A program made the position numbers and the translations under genes. The notes beneath the pieces were generated by a model. It worked only from the letters and a program-made list of their open reading frames with translations, was not told the DNA's origin and made no database searches. From the NCBI GenBank assembly GCA_905195005.1, contig CAJJUC010000098.1, positions 1 to 9,090 on the forward strand: a DNA stretch of 9,090 nt, in the 5' to 3' direction. How positions within the stretch are numbered: the stretch's first letter is position 1; each line of letters starts with the position of its first letter. This document shows, one piece after another, positions 1 through 7,101 of this stretch. The stretch is from an uncultured Eubacteriales bacterium. GTDB lineage: Bacteria; Bacillota; Clostridia; UMGS1883.

Positions 1-1078
1 AGTTGATCAGAATGCGATCTTCGCCTTTGAACGGCTCTTCTACGCCGCCGTTAAAGAAGAACGTTACATGAGCATATTTCTCCGTTTCAGCAATTCTGAG
101 CTGACTGAGTCCTTTATTCGATATATACTCGCCAAATGTGTTTTTAAGCTCCTCGGGCTTAAACGCAACGTCAACATTCGGCATTTTTGCATCGTATTGC
201 GTCATGCACACATAGTGCACGGGGAAAAATCCGTTTCTGCGCTTGAATCCCTCAAAATCTCCGTCAACAAGTGTGCGGGTGATTTCACGCGCACGGTCGG
301 GGCGGAAATTGAAGCAGATAACGCTGTCGTTTTCTGAGATTTTCGCATCGTCCGAAATAACCGTCGGAACAACAAATTCATCGGTAACGCCTGCATCGTA
401 CGATTTCTGAATTGCTTCAACAGCGGAATTTTCCTTAGCGCCCTCGCCGTAAACCAATGCGGCATATGCCTTTTCAACGCGCTCCCAGCGGTTGTCACGG
501 TCCATAGCATAGTATCTTCCCGAAAGAGTTCCGATTTTTCCGACTCCGAGTTCTTTCATTTTATCTTCAAGCTGCTTAACATATTCAATTCCGCTTGTGG
601 GCGAAACGTCGCGTCCGTCCATAAATCCGTGAACGAACACTTTTGTAAGTCCGCTGCGCTTTGCAAGCTCCAGAAGCGCAAACATATGCGTTATATGACT
701 ATGTACGCCGCCGTCGGACAAAAGCCCGTAAATATGAAGTGCACTGCCGTGCTTTTTGCAGTTCTCAACAGCCTTTAAGAAAGCATCGTTTTCAAAGAAA
801 TCTCCGTCCCCGATAGCCTTTGTGATTCTCGTAAGCTCCTGATACACTATTCTGCCGGCGCCGATATTTGTGTGTCCGACCTCGCTGTTGCCCATCTGAC
901 CGTTCGGAAGACCGACGTCAAGTCCGCTCGCGTTAATAAGCGTGTGCGGATATTTTTCAAGCAGCTTATCCATAACAGGCGTTTTTGCCGCATATATAGC
1001 GTTTCCCTCAGTGTTTGCACTGTATCCGTATCCGTCGAGAATCATAAGCATTACAAGCTTTTTATTTGTTGAAGCCAT
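1..1078 (-). CDS. gpmI: 2,3-bisphosphoglycerate-independent phosphoglycerate mutase, 3' part cut by window edge
   Basis: Cytosolic glycolytic enzyme that interconverts 3-phosphoglycerate and 2-phosphoglycerate through a phosphoserine intermediate using two metal ions. The frame is open without a stop from the ATG at 1078 to the left edge, giving 359 residues of a family normally about 510 long, so the C-terminal third lies outside. Near the N-terminus is LMILDGYGYS with metal ligand Asp15. The phosphoserine loop GQMGNSEVGH has the catalytic Ser65, and LLSDGGVHSH carries His126. The last visible part reads RIAETEKYAHVTFFFNGG, a hallmark of this family. The ATG follows AAAGGAG (about 1088-1094) at 9 nt, which fixes the start. 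It lies downstream of tpiA with a hairpin between them, so it may be expressed by read-through or from a weak promoter in the 140-nt gap. The product call is very secure. Confidence 0.97.
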   Translation of the reverse strand, partial: MASTNKKLVMLMILDGYGYSANTEGNAIYAAKTPVMDKLLEKYPHTLINASGLDVGLPNGQMGNSEVGHTNIGAGRIVYQELTRITKAIGDGDFFENDAFLKAVENCKKHGSALHIYGLLSDGGVHSHITHMFALLELAKRSGLTKVFVHGFMDGRDVSPTSGIEYVKQLEDKMKELGVGKIGTLSGRYYAMDRDNRWERVEKAYAALVYGEGAKENSAVEAIQKSYDAGVTDEFVVPTVISDDAKISENDSVICFNFRPDRAREITRTLVDGDFEGFKRRNGFFPVHYVCMTQYDAKMPNVDVAFKPEELKNTFGEYISNKGLSQLRIAETEKYAHVTFFFNGGVEEPFKGEDRILIN

Positions 1079-1125
1079 CAGGCTCAACTCCTTTCTTTGT
1101 GGTAAAATAGTAGCGCGCAGGCTTA

Positions 1126-1143
1126 AAAAGGGGCTGTAAAAAA
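1126..1143 (-). repeat. Second copy of the terminator arm with a U-run
   Basis: On the minus strand this reads TTTTTTACAGCCCCTTTTT, repeating the downstream arm of the hairpin at 1179-1208 about 50 nt further along, and here followed by five T. The upstream arm (1195-1207) could therefore pair with either copy. Pairing with this distal copy would place a U-run directly after the stem, as in an intrinsic terminator. The gap also contains A/T runs and a possible TACTAT box before gpmI, but I found no convincing -35. Confidence 0.4.
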
Positions 1144-1178
1144 TGCCCGGATTATTTTTTTCCTATCCCCCTAATAAA

Positions 1179-1208
1179 CGGGGCTGTAAAAATATTTTTA
1201 CAGCCCCG
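1179..1208 (-). terminator. Perfect 15-bp palindromic hairpin between tpiA and gpmI
   Basis: CGGGGCTGTAAAAAT is followed directly by its exact reverse complement. The stem core is GGGGCTGT/ACAGCCCC with an A/T-rich top. It begins 13 nt after the tpiA stop. Read on the minus strand, the stem is followed by TTTATTAG rather than a clean U-run, so termination may be partial. It could also act as an RNA processing or stabilising element between the two cistrons. A second copy of one arm lies at 1126-1143. Confidence 0.6.
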
Positions 1209-1220
1209 AAGGTTTATTTC

Positions 1221-1967
1221 TCAGGCATTGCAGATAATTGAAAAATCATCCGGCTTAAGGCTTGCGCCGCCTACAAGACCGCCGTCAATATCGCTCATTG
1301 CGAACAGCCCCGCCGCACATGCCTTATTTACGCTGCCGCCGTAAAGAATACGGATTGAGTCGGCAGTTTCCTTGTCATAGATACCCTCAAGGCACTTACG
1401 GATATCGCCGCAAACCTCGTTCGCTTGCTCGCTTGTTGCAACCTTGCCCGTGCCGATTGCCCAGATAGGCTCGTAAGCAACAACAATTTTAACAGCGTCT
1501 TCCTTTGAAATTCCGCGGAAAGCAATTTTAATCTGACTGCGGATAAAATCAAACGTGATTCCGTCCTCGCGCTGTTTAAGCGATTCGCCGCAGCAAACAA
1601 CGGGAATGAGGTCATATTTAAGCGCCTGAATAATTTTGAGATTTACGGTAACGTCGGTTTCGGCAAAATACTGTCTTCTTTCGCTGTGACCGATTATAAC
1701 ATACTCAACGCCGAGCTCCTTAAGCATAGCCGCGCTTACTTCGCCGGTAAAAGCGCCCTTGTCCTCAAAATGCATGTTCTGAGCGCCGATTTTTATATTG
1801 CTTCCCTCAGCAGCCTTAATTGCATCGGGCAGGCACACAAATGTCGGGCAGATAAGAACATCGTTTTTGCAGCCCTTTGTTTTTTCCTTAAGTTCATTTA
1901 TCATTGCGGCAGCCTGAGAAGGTGTGTTGTTCATCTTCCAGTTGCCGGCAGCAAGAATCTTTCTCAT
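1221..1967 (-). CDS. tpiA: Triose-phosphate isomerase
   Basis: Cytosolic TIM-barrel enzyme that interconverts dihydroxyacetone phosphate and glyceraldehyde 3-phosphate. The product has 248 residues, the normal family length. The catalytic set is complete: Lys11 in AAGNWKMN, His94 in IIGHSERR, and Glu166 in AYEPIWAIGTGK, whose tail is the mobile loop 6. The phosphate-binding segments YGGSV (209-213) and GGLVGGASL (229-237) are present. I chose the ATG at 1967 because the protein then begins MRKILAAGNWKMN as the family does, and a GGAG lies 10 nt upstream (1978-1981). An in-frame TTG at 1994 would add nine atypical residues. It lies 55 nt downstream of pgk with no terminator between, so the two are almost certainly co-transcribed. 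A palindromic hairpin follows the TGA stop. Confidence 0.98.
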   Translation of the reverse strand: MRKILAAGNWKMNNTPSQAAAMINELKEKTKGCKNDVLICPTFVCLPDAIKAAEGSNIKIGAQNMHFEDKGAFTGEVSAAMLKELGVEYVIIGHSERRQYFAETDVTVNLKIIQALKYDLIPVVCCGESLKQREDGITFDFIRSQIKIAFRGISKEDAVKIVVAYEPIWAIGTGKVATSEQANEVCGDIRKCLEGIYDKETADSIRILYGGSVNKACAAGLFAMSDIDGGLVGGASLKPDDFSIICNA

Positions 1968-2022
1968 AACAGTAAATCTCCAATCTTTCCGCAAAATATT
2001 AATTTATTTCAGATACAACCGA

Positions 2023-3210
2023 TTATTTGTCCTGAAGCGCCGCAATACCGGGAAGCTCCTTACCCTCAAGAAATTCAAGGCTTGCGCCGCCGCCCGTTGA
2101 AATATGCGTCATCTTATCGCCGAGACCTGCCTGGTTTACAGCCGCAACACTGTCGCCGCCGCCGATAACCGTTGTTGCGTCAATCTCAGCAAGAACCTTT
2201 GCAATCGCGTTTGTTCCCTTTGCAAAATTCGGCATTTCGAACACGCCCATCGGTCCGTTCCAAACAACCGTTTTTGCTTTTCTTATTGCGTCGGAGAAAA
2301 GCTCAACCGTCTTGGGACCGATATCAAGACCCTCCCAGCCCTTTTCAATCTGACCTTCGCCGACGATTTTGCTTTCCGCGTCGTTGCTGAACTCACGCGC
2401 AACAACCGTGTCGATGGGAAGAAGCAGCTTCGAGCCTGCCTTTGCCATCATTTCCTTTGCATAGTCGATATAATCTGCTTCAAGAAGCGAATCGCCCACT
2501 TCATAACCCTTTGCAGCCATGAATGTGTAAGCCATGCCGCCGCCGATAATAAGCGTGTCAACCTTATCGAGAAGGTTTTCTATAACGCTGATTTTGCTTG
2601 AAACCTTGCTTCCGCCGAGAATTGCAACAAGCGGACGAACCGGATTATTGACAGCGTTTCCGAGGAATTTTATTTCTTTCTGAATAAGGTAGCCGCAAAC
2701 TGCCGGAAGATAGCTTGCAACGCCGACCGTTGAGCAATGTGCGCGGTGCGCTGTTCCGAATGCGTCGTTTACGAATATATCCGCAAGAGAAGCAAGCTCC
2801 TTGCTGAATGTTTCAACGTTCTTTGTTTCCTCTGCTCTGAAGCGTGTGTTTTCAAGAAGAACAACGTCGCCGTCCTTCATCTCTGCAACAGCCTTCCTCG
2901 CATTTTCGCCGACAACATTGTCATCAGCAGCAAAAACAACCTCCTTGCCAAGCTTTTCCGAAAGTCTTTTTGCAACGGGTGCAAGCGAAAATTCTTTTTT
3001 CGGCTCACCCTTGGGCTTGCCCATATGCGAGCAAAGGATAACCTTTGCGCCCTTGTCAACAAGGTATTTGATAGTAGGCATTGCGCCCACGATTCTGTTT
3101 TCGTCCGTTATATTTCCGTCAGCGTCAAGCGGCACGTTAAAATCGCAGCGCACCAAAACGCGCTTGCCGGAAACGTCAATGTCCTCAATAGTTTTTTTGT
3201 TCATCGTCAT
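2023..3210 (-). CDS. pgk: Phosphoglycerate kinase
   Basis: Cytosolic glycolytic kinase that transfers phosphate from 1,3-bisphosphoglycerate to ADP. The protein has 395 residues, standard for bacteria. Motifs in order: VLVRCDFNVPLD (18-29), CSHMGKP (60-66), ENTRFRAEE (120-128), FVNDAFGTAHRAH (146-158), ILGGSKVSSKI hinge/nucleotide region (197-207), VVWNGPMGVFE (315-325), VIGGGDS (348-354) and ISTGGGASLEFLEGKELPG near the end. Both the 3-PG-binding N-domain and the nucleotide-binding C-domain are intact. The start at 3210 is preferred over the ATG two codons later because AGGTGA (3217-3222) sits 6 nt upstream. It is the first gene of a pgk-tpiA(-gpmI) unit driven by the promoter at 3266-3293. 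No gapA gene lies immediately upstream, where many relatives have it. Confidence 0.98.
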   Translation of the reverse strand: MTMNKKTIEDIDVSGKRVLVRCDFNVPLDADGNITDENRIVGAMPTIKYLVDKGAKVILCSHMGKPKGEPKKEFSLAPVAKRLSEKLGKEVVFAADDNVVGENARKAVAEMKDGDVVLLENTRFRAEETKNVETFSKELASLADIFVNDAFGTAHRAHCSTVGVASYLPAVCGYLIQKEIKFLGNAVNNPVRPLVAILGGSKVSSKISVIENLLDKVDTLIIGGGMAYTFMAAKGYEVGDSLLEADYIDYAKEMMAKAGSKLLLPIDTVVAREFSNDAESKIVGEGQIEKGWEGLDIGPKTVELFSDAIRKAKTVVWNGPMGVFEMPNFAKGTNAIAKVLAEIDATTVIGGGDSVAAVNQAGLGDKMTHISTGGGASLEFLEGKELPGIAALQDK

Positions 3211-3265
3211 TGTGAATCACCTCATAAAAAAATCTTTTTTTAAAAGCCCTTTTCTTATCTATTTT

Positions 3266-3293
3266 ATTATACCACCGTTTGGGATAATTGCAA
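3266..3293 (-). promoter_or_regulatory. Promoter of pgk-tpiA
   Basis: Minus strand: -35 TTGCAA (3293-3288), a 16-nt spacer, and a perfect -10 TATAAT (3271-3266) preceded by TGG, an extended -10 element. The predicted transcription start near 3259 leaves a leader of about 50 nt before pgk. It sits in an A/T-rich gap just past the stop of the dipeptidase gene, where I see no terminator, so read-through from the upstream operon may add to it. Confidence 0.8.
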
Positions 3294-3326
3294 GCAAAAT
3301 TTAACCTAAAAATTCTAAGTTTACGA

Positions 3327-4223
3327 TTATTTAAAAATTTGTTTAAATATCCGCAGAAAATTTCCGCACAAAACAGCGCAAACAAGCTCCTCTTTGTAAT
3401 TTCTTTTCAGCATTTCCTCCGCAATATCGGCGGCATAATCCACGCCGCGGCAGCCGTGCGGCAAGCATGGGATTCCGTCATAATCGCTGCCCAGTCCGAT
3501 GTTTTTTTCTCCCCCGAGCGACAGAAAATGCTCAATATGCGAAAGCACCGCGCCCGTTCCCTTATCTCCGCCGAGGAAATCAGTGCAGAAATTTATCCCG
3601 ACAGCTCCTCCGCACCTTATTATCTCTTTAAACTGACCGTCCGTTATATTGCGTGCAAAGGCGCCGTTTACCGCGCGTGAATCGGAATGACTGCAAATAA
3701 ACGGCTTTTCGGCAATTTCGCACACATCATAAAAACCCTTATCGCTCAGGTGCGACAAATCGACGGCTATCCCGAGCCGCTCACATTCGCGCACAAGCCG
3801 CCTGCCGAAATCCGTCAGTCCTCCGCCGCTTTCCGACATTATTGATTCTCCTGCGGCATTGTTGTTATTCCACGTAATTGTCACAAGGCGCACGCCCATA
3901 TCGTAAAAGCGGCGGACCGCGGCAAGATTTCCGCAAAATGCATCCGCCCCCTCAAGCGCAAGAATTGCACCGCGCGGCACATCAAGCCCGTCACTGCCGA
4001 GCACCTCCGTCATGCCGAGAACGCGCATAAGGCGATGATATTTCTTTATATAGCGCCTTGCATGTGAATACGCATACTCATTTTCGGGGCAAATTGCAAA
4101 CACCTGAAGATATTTGCCGAACCGTTTTGCATCGGCAATCTTCAGGTGTCCGTCTCCCATAAGCAGCTTTCCCGCCGTAACCGAATCGCAGTGACAGTCA
4201 AAAAGATTCAGCCTCGAAGGCAT
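3327..4223 (-). CDS. M19-family membrane-type dipeptidase (renal dipeptidase family)
   Basis: Zinc-dependent dipeptidase of the amidohydrolase fold, family M19. It is expected to cleave dipeptides; the exact substrate cannot be read from sequence. The 298 residues contain the family signatures in order: FDCHCDS with His11 and Asp13, LALEGADAF with the bridging Glu91, DLSHLS with His158, ICSHSDSR with His179 followed by NITDGQFKEII, and GLGSDYDG with Asp247. These match the two-zinc site and catalytic acid of the family. No signal peptide or membrane segment is visible, so it is probably cytosolic despite the family name. The ATG at 4223 is preceded at 5-6 nt by GAGGTGATT, a nearly ideal ribosome binding site, which supports a start overlapping the end of yraN by 26 nt. 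It is the last gene of the rplS-lepB operon. An 18-bp inverted repeat lies inside it at 4100-4149. Confidence 0.93.
   Translation of the reverse strand: MPSRLNLFDCHCDSVTAGKLLMGDGHLKIADAKRFGKYLQVFAICPENEYAYSHARRYIKKYHRLMRVLGMTEVLGSDGLDVPRGAILALEGADAFCGNLAAVRRFYDMGVRLVTITWNNNNAAGESIMSESGGGLTDFGRRLVRECERLGIAVDLSHLSDKGFYDVCEIAEKPFICSHSDSRAVNGAFARNITDGQFKEIIRCGGAVGINFCTDFLGGDKGTGAVLSHIEHFLSLGGEKNIGLGSDYDGIPCLPHGCRGVDYAADIAEEMLKRNYKEELVCAVLCGNFLRIFKQIFK
4100..4149. repeat. Long imperfect inverted repeat inside the dipeptidase gene
   Basis: The left arm (4100-4120) and right arm (4132-4149) are complementary over 12 + 6 base pairs, interrupted by one 3-nt bulge (ATT, 4112-4114) and enclosing an 11-nt loop. 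The arms contain ACACCTGAAGAT and ATCTTCAGGTGT. It lies about 25-42 codons into the coding sequence, where the mRNA reads HLKIADAK and later KYLQVFA. A stem this long is unusual within a gene, but whether it does anything is unknown. Confidence 0.75.
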
Positions 4224-4572
4224 TTTTAATCACCTCGGTTTTAATATTTACGAGCTTTCCGCCGATTTCGTCGGCATTTACCAGAACTGCGTCAAAACGC
4301 AGCGGTTCATCAAAAAGCTTCTTCTGCTGCGCGTAAAGCTCCGCTGTTTTTATAATTTTGCGCCGCTTCCGAAAATCGATTGTTTCAGCCGGTGCGGCAA
4401 GGCTGTTTGTCTTTCTCAAACGAACCTCAACAAAACAAATATATTCCCCGTCGCGCGCAATTATATCTATTTCTCCGCTTCTTGCGTAAAAATTCCGCTC
4501 AATAATTTTATATCTCAGTTTTTTCAGAACGCGCACCGCTTCGTCCTCGCCGAGGTTTCCGCGGCTGCGCAT
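4198..4572 (-). CDS. yraN: YraN/UPF0102 family endonuclease-fold protein
   Basis: Small protein of the YraN family, which has a restriction-endonuclease-like (Holliday junction resolvase-like) fold; its cellular role is not firmly established. With the ATG at 4572 it has 124 residues, typical of the family. Signatures: GNLGEDEA (5-12), NFYARSGEIDIIARDG (27-42) and FVEVRLR (47-53), which supply the Asp/Glu/basic residues of the PD-(D/E)XK-like site, then RFDAVLV (92-98). The start is uncertain. The ATG at 4572 begins 7 nt after the rnhB stop and suits translational coupling, but has a weak binding site (GACGGGG, close by). An in-frame GTG at 4620 would add 16 residues, overlap rnhB by 41 nt, and has AAAGGAG 10 nt upstream, though that motif also encodes conserved RnhB residues. 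It sits between rnhB and the dipeptidase, the usual rnhB-yraN pairing. Confidence 0.9.
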   Translation of the reverse strand: MRSRGNLGEDEAVRVLKKLRYKIIERNFYARSGEIDIIARDGEYICFVEVRLRKTNSLAAPAETIDFRKRRKIIKTAELYAQQKKLFDEPLRFDAVLVNADEIGGKLVNIKTEVIKNAFEAESF

Positions 4573-4579
4573 TGCCCCG

Positions 4580-5203
4580 TCAGACGAATTTTTTGATAAA
4601 TGTTTTCCGATGAATTTCACAGGCGCCGTGCTCCTTTAATGCAGCAATATGTACCTTTGTTCCGTACCCCTTGTGCTTTGCAAAGCCGTACTCGGGATAT
4701 TTTCCGTCAAGCTCAAGCATTTTCCTGTCACGCGATACCTTTGCAAGTATCGAAGCGGCGGCAATGCTTGCGCTTTTTGCGTCGCCCTTTATAACGCACT
4801 CATGCGGAAACGCGCAGTTTGTGATGCAGTCGCCGTCCACAATAACATATTCCGGCGGCACGGAAAGTGAAGAAAGCGCCCGGTTCATCGCCAGATACGT
4901 TGCATTCCTTATGTTTATTTCATCGATTTCCGCAGTGCTCGCCGTAGCCACTGCATACGAAACGGCGCACGCACATATCTCATCGAACAGCCTCTCGCGC
5001 TTTTTCTCCGAAAGCTTTTTCGAATCGTTCAGCCCCTCAATGCAAATGCCGCGCGGCAGAATAACAGCTGCGGCGTACACATCTCCGGCAAGCGGACCGC
5101 GCCCTGCTTCATCAACTCCGGCAACTGTGCCAAAGCCTTGTTCGAACAGTCCGTTTTCAATCGCCCACATTTCGTTCAGGCGTTCAATTTCGTTCTCTTT
5201 CAT
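4580..5203 (-). CDS. rnhB: Ribonuclease HII
   Basis: Cytosolic endonuclease that cuts RNA in RNA:DNA hybrids and at single ribonucleotides embedded in DNA, using two divalent metal ions. The 207-residue protein has the four-acid active site: Asp31 and Glu32 in AGVDEAGRGPLAG, Asp123 in VIVDGD, and Asp141 in IKGDAKSASIAAASILAKVSRD. The C-terminal HKGYGTKVHIAALKEHG and IHRKTF segments are also characteristic. The Gly-Arg-Gly of the first motif, which recognises the ribonucleotide-DNA junction in type 2 enzymes, is intact. The ATG at 5203 has GGAG 8 nt upstream (5212-5215). It lies 14 nt after rbgA and is co-transcribed with it. Confidence 0.98.
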   Translation of the reverse strand: MKENEIERLNEMWAIENGLFEQGFGTVAGVDEAGRGPLAGDVYAAAVILPRGICIEGLNDSKKLSEKKRERLFDEICACAVSYAVATASTAEIDEINIRNATYLAMNRALSSLSVPPEYVIVDGDCITNCAFPHECVIKGDAKSASIAAASILAKVSRDRKMLELDGKYPEYGFAKHKGYGTKVHIAALKEHGACEIHRKTFIKKFV

Positions 5204-5217
5204 TTTATATTCTCCGT

Positions 5218-6069
5218 TTAAAATGCCTTTTCAAGCGTAATTCTTCCGAGCTTTCCGCCGCGAAATTCATCAAGCACAACGCTTGCTCCGCGCAGGGTGT
5301 CCGCTTCTCCACCCTTGACAATGAATCCTCGTTTGCGGCAGATTGACTCAAGCAGCTCAAACCCCGTATACTCATCGGGCAGCTCAAGCTTATATCTTTC
5401 CTCAAGCTTGCTTTTGTAATTTTCCGCAAGAAATTCGCACAAATGTGCGCAAAGCTCCTCCGTGTCAAGAATATCGTCCTTGACCGCGCCCGTGTAAGCA
5501 AGGCGCAGCGCCGCCTCCTTATCGTCGAATTTCGGCCACAATATGCCCGGAGTGTCGAGAAATTCCATTCCGTTTTTAAGCGTTATCCACTGCTTTCCGC
5601 GCGTAACGCCCGGTCTGTCACCCTTAACGGCTGCGTTTTTCCCGTAAAGCTTATTTATAAAGGAAGACTTTCCGACATTGGGGATTCCGCAAACCATCGT
5701 GCGGACTGGCTTGTTCACAAGACCGCGCGCACGGTCGCGCTCGATTTTTTCCTTCAGCATTTCCCTTATAGCTTCAAGAATTTTCTGCACGCCCTTTGCA
5801 TCATTGCAGCACACGCTCACAGCCGCCGTTCCTTCTCGTTCGAAGCGTTTGATCCACTTCTGCGTTTCGTTCGGGTCGGCAATATCGCTTTTATTTACAA
5901 CAACAAGCACCTTTTTTCCGCCGACAAGCCGCGGAAGCTCCGGATTTCGGCTGCTCTGCGGACAACGCGCGTCAACAATTTCAACCGCGCAGTCACACAG
6001 CTTTATATTTTCCGATATAAGCCTGCGCGTTTTCGCCATATGCCCCGGAAACCACTGTATATCCATCAT
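5218..6069 (-). CDS. rbgA: Ribosome biogenesis GTPase RbgA (YlqF)
   Basis: Circularly permuted GTPase needed for late assembly of the 50S ribosomal subunit. G motifs occur in the permuted order typical of the family: NKSD (G4, 59-62), GIPNVGKSS (G1, 128-136), PGVTRG (G2, 153-158) and DTPG (G3, 172-175). The N-terminal IQWFPGHMAK contains the conserved His (residue 10 from the first ATG, 9 from the second) implicated in GTP hydrolysis. The C-terminal helical RNA-binding part is present, and 283 residues is normal. Two adjacent ATG codons (6069 and 6066) are possible starts, with AGGA about 10 nt upstream of the first. It lies 12 nt downstream of lepB. Its link with rplS makes sense because L19 is itself a large-subunit protein. 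Confidence 0.97.
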   Translation of the reverse strand: MMDIQWFPGHMAKTRRLISENIKLCDCAVEIVDARCPQSSRNPELPRLVGGKKVLVVVNKSDIADPNETQKWIKRFEREGTAAVSVCCNDAKGVQKILEAIREMLKEKIERDRARGLVNKPVRTMVCGIPNVGKSSFINKLYGKNAAVKGDRPGVTRGKQWITLKNGMEFLDTPGILWPKFDDKEAALRLAYTGAVKDDILDTEELCAHLCEFLAENYKSKLEERYKLELPDEYTGFELLESICRKRGFIVKGGEADTLRGASVVLDEFRGGKLGRITLEKAF

Positions 6070-6081
6070 TTCACCGTTTTC

Positions 6082-6693
6082 CTATTTTCTTTTAAAAATA
6101 CTCATGTTGTTAAACGGCCAGAAGCGCCATACCGCTCTGCCCACAACCCTGCTCTTTTCAACAGGACCGATAACGCGCCCGTCAGTGCTGTGATTTCTGT
6201 TATCACCCATCACAAAAATGCTGCCCTCGGGAACGTCAACCTCGGTAAGCGTTGTCTGCGGCATCATTTCCTCGCCGAGATACGGTTCTTCGAGCTTTTC
6301 TCCGTCAACATAAACGGAATTTGAAGCATAATCCACTTCAACGTGCTGTCCGCCGAGTGCGATGACCCTCTTAACCCAATAGATATTCTTAGGATAACCG
6401 GGAGGATTGAAAATTACTATATCGCCCTGCTTCGGTTCATATCCGAGACGCCAAACAATCATTCTGTCATTATTCTGAAGCGTCGGCTCCATCGATGCGC
6501 CGTCAACGCGCACAACCGTGAATATAAAGCTGCGGATGATAAGCGCCAGCACAACGGCGATGGCAATTGCCTGAATCCATTCAAATATTTCTTTCTTTGC
6601 TCCGCCGTTTTTTACGGTTTTCAGAGCTTCCGCCGCCGTTTCGTCATCAAATGCCTCCGCTTCAAGGGGGCTGCCGTTGTTTTCTTCATTCAT
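6082..6693 (-). CDS. lepB: Signal peptidase I
   Basis: Membrane-anchored serine protease that removes signal peptides from exported proteins, with its catalytic domain outside the membrane. The 203 residues comprise an acidic cytoplasmic tail (1-34), one membrane segment (about 38-60, IQAIAIAVVLALIIRSFIFTV), box B with the nucleophile Ser67 (VDGASMEPTL), box D with the general-base Lys108 (YWVKRVIALGG), and box E GDNRNHSTDGR (163-173). The final part, GRAVWRFWPFN, is typical. Length and single anchor match the Gram-positive Sip type. The ATG at 6693 has AAGGA 10 nt upstream. It follows the rplS terminator without room for its own clear promoter, so it probably depends on read-through from the rplS promoter. 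Confidence 0.97.
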   Translation of the reverse strand: MNEENNGSPLEAEAFDDETAAEALKTVKNGGAKKEIFEWIQAIAIAVVLALIIRSFIFTVVRVDGASMEPTLQNNDRMIVWRLGYEPKQGDIVIFNPPGYPKNIYWVKRVIALGGQHVEVDYASNSVYVDGEKLEEPYLGEEMMPQTTLTEVDVPEGSIFVMGDNRNHSTDGRVIGPVEKSRVVGRAVWRFWPFNNMSIFKRK

Positions 6694-6717
6694 TTTACTT
6701 CCGTCCTTTCCGCATAT

Positions 6718-6751
6718 AAAAAGGGGAAACTGCCTGCGTGACAGTTTCCCT
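6718..6751 (-). terminator. Intrinsic terminator/attenuator after rplS
   Basis: On the minus strand GGGAAACTG (6750-6742), a 9-nt loop, then CAGTTTCCC (6732-6724) form a perfect 9-bp stem, followed by C and TTTTT (6722-6718). The stem starts 9 nt after the rplS stop. Because lepB begins only 25 nt further on and has no evident promoter, it is probably leaky and sets a high rplS to lepB transcript ratio. Confidence 0.9.
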
Positions 6752-6759
6752 TCTTACGA

Positions 6760-7101
6760 CTACAGTCTTTCCTTAACTTTTGCTGCCTTGCCGACTCTGT
6801 CACGCAGATAATACAGCTTTGCACGTCTGACCTTACCGTGTCTGACAACCTCGATATGATCCAGACTCGGCGAGTTAACGGGGAACGTTCTTTCAACCCC
6901 AACGCCGTACGAAAGACGCCTTACGGTAAACGATTCCTGAATACCGCCGTGTTTTTTGGAAATTACAGTGCCCTCAAACATCTGAAGTCTTTCCTTGGAG
7001 CCTTCCTTTACCCTTACATACAGCTTTACATAATCGCCGATTTCAAGCTTGGGAAGATCCGTTCTGATTTGTTCCTGTGTTATTGCCTTTAAAATATCCA
7101 C
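6760..7101 (-). CDS. rplS: 50S ribosomal protein L19
   Basis: Large-subunit protein located at the 30S-50S interface. With the GTG start at 7101 it has 113 residues, the family norm, and begins MDILKAITQEQIRTDLP. Conserved blocks: IGDYVKLYVRVKEGSKERLQMFEGTVI, FTVRRLSYGVGVERTFPV, and VVRHGKVRRAKLYYLR near the end. The GTG has AAAGGAG at 8 nt spacing (AGGAG at 7110-7114). The in-frame ATG at 7119 sits on that binding site itself and would add six atypical residues, so I reject it. The gene has its own promoter and leader and a terminator right behind it. In many Bacillota it follows rpsP-rimM-trmD; here the upstream neighbour is a divergent permease. Confidence 0.97.
   Translation of the reverse strand: MDILKAITQEQIRTDLPKLEIGDYVKLYVRVKEGSKERLQMFEGTVISKKHGGIQESFTVRRLSYGVGVERTFPVNSPSLDHIEVVRHGKVRRAKLYYLRDRVGKAAKVKERL

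Noticed and set aside
1079..1178. Promoter for gpmI with a TACTAT -10
   Set aside because: No acceptable -35 at 16-18 nt; TTTACA is 22 nt away. Left as a possibility only.
1968..1994. TTG start for tpiA at 1994
   Set aside because: It adds nine residues not typical of the family. The ATG at 1967 has its own GGAG and gives the canonical MRKILAAGNWKMN start.
3211..3265. Riboswitch or regulatory leader before pgk
   Set aside because: The leader is only about 50 nt and A/T-rich, with no stem of note beyond the ribosome binding site.
2737..3304. Several plus-strand frames of 160-170 codons opposite pgk
   Set aside because: They are opposite-strand shadows of a fully conserved pgk, with low-complexity, family-less translations.
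4671..5240. 189-codon plus-strand frame opposite rnhB
   Set aside because: It is a Ser/Ala/Pro-rich shadow of rnhB and lacks a good binding site.
5443..6324. 293-codon plus-strand open frame
   Set aside because: It lies antisense to rbgA and lepB, which have complete active-site motifs. Its translation shows no recognisable domain, and it is a by-product of their codon pattern.
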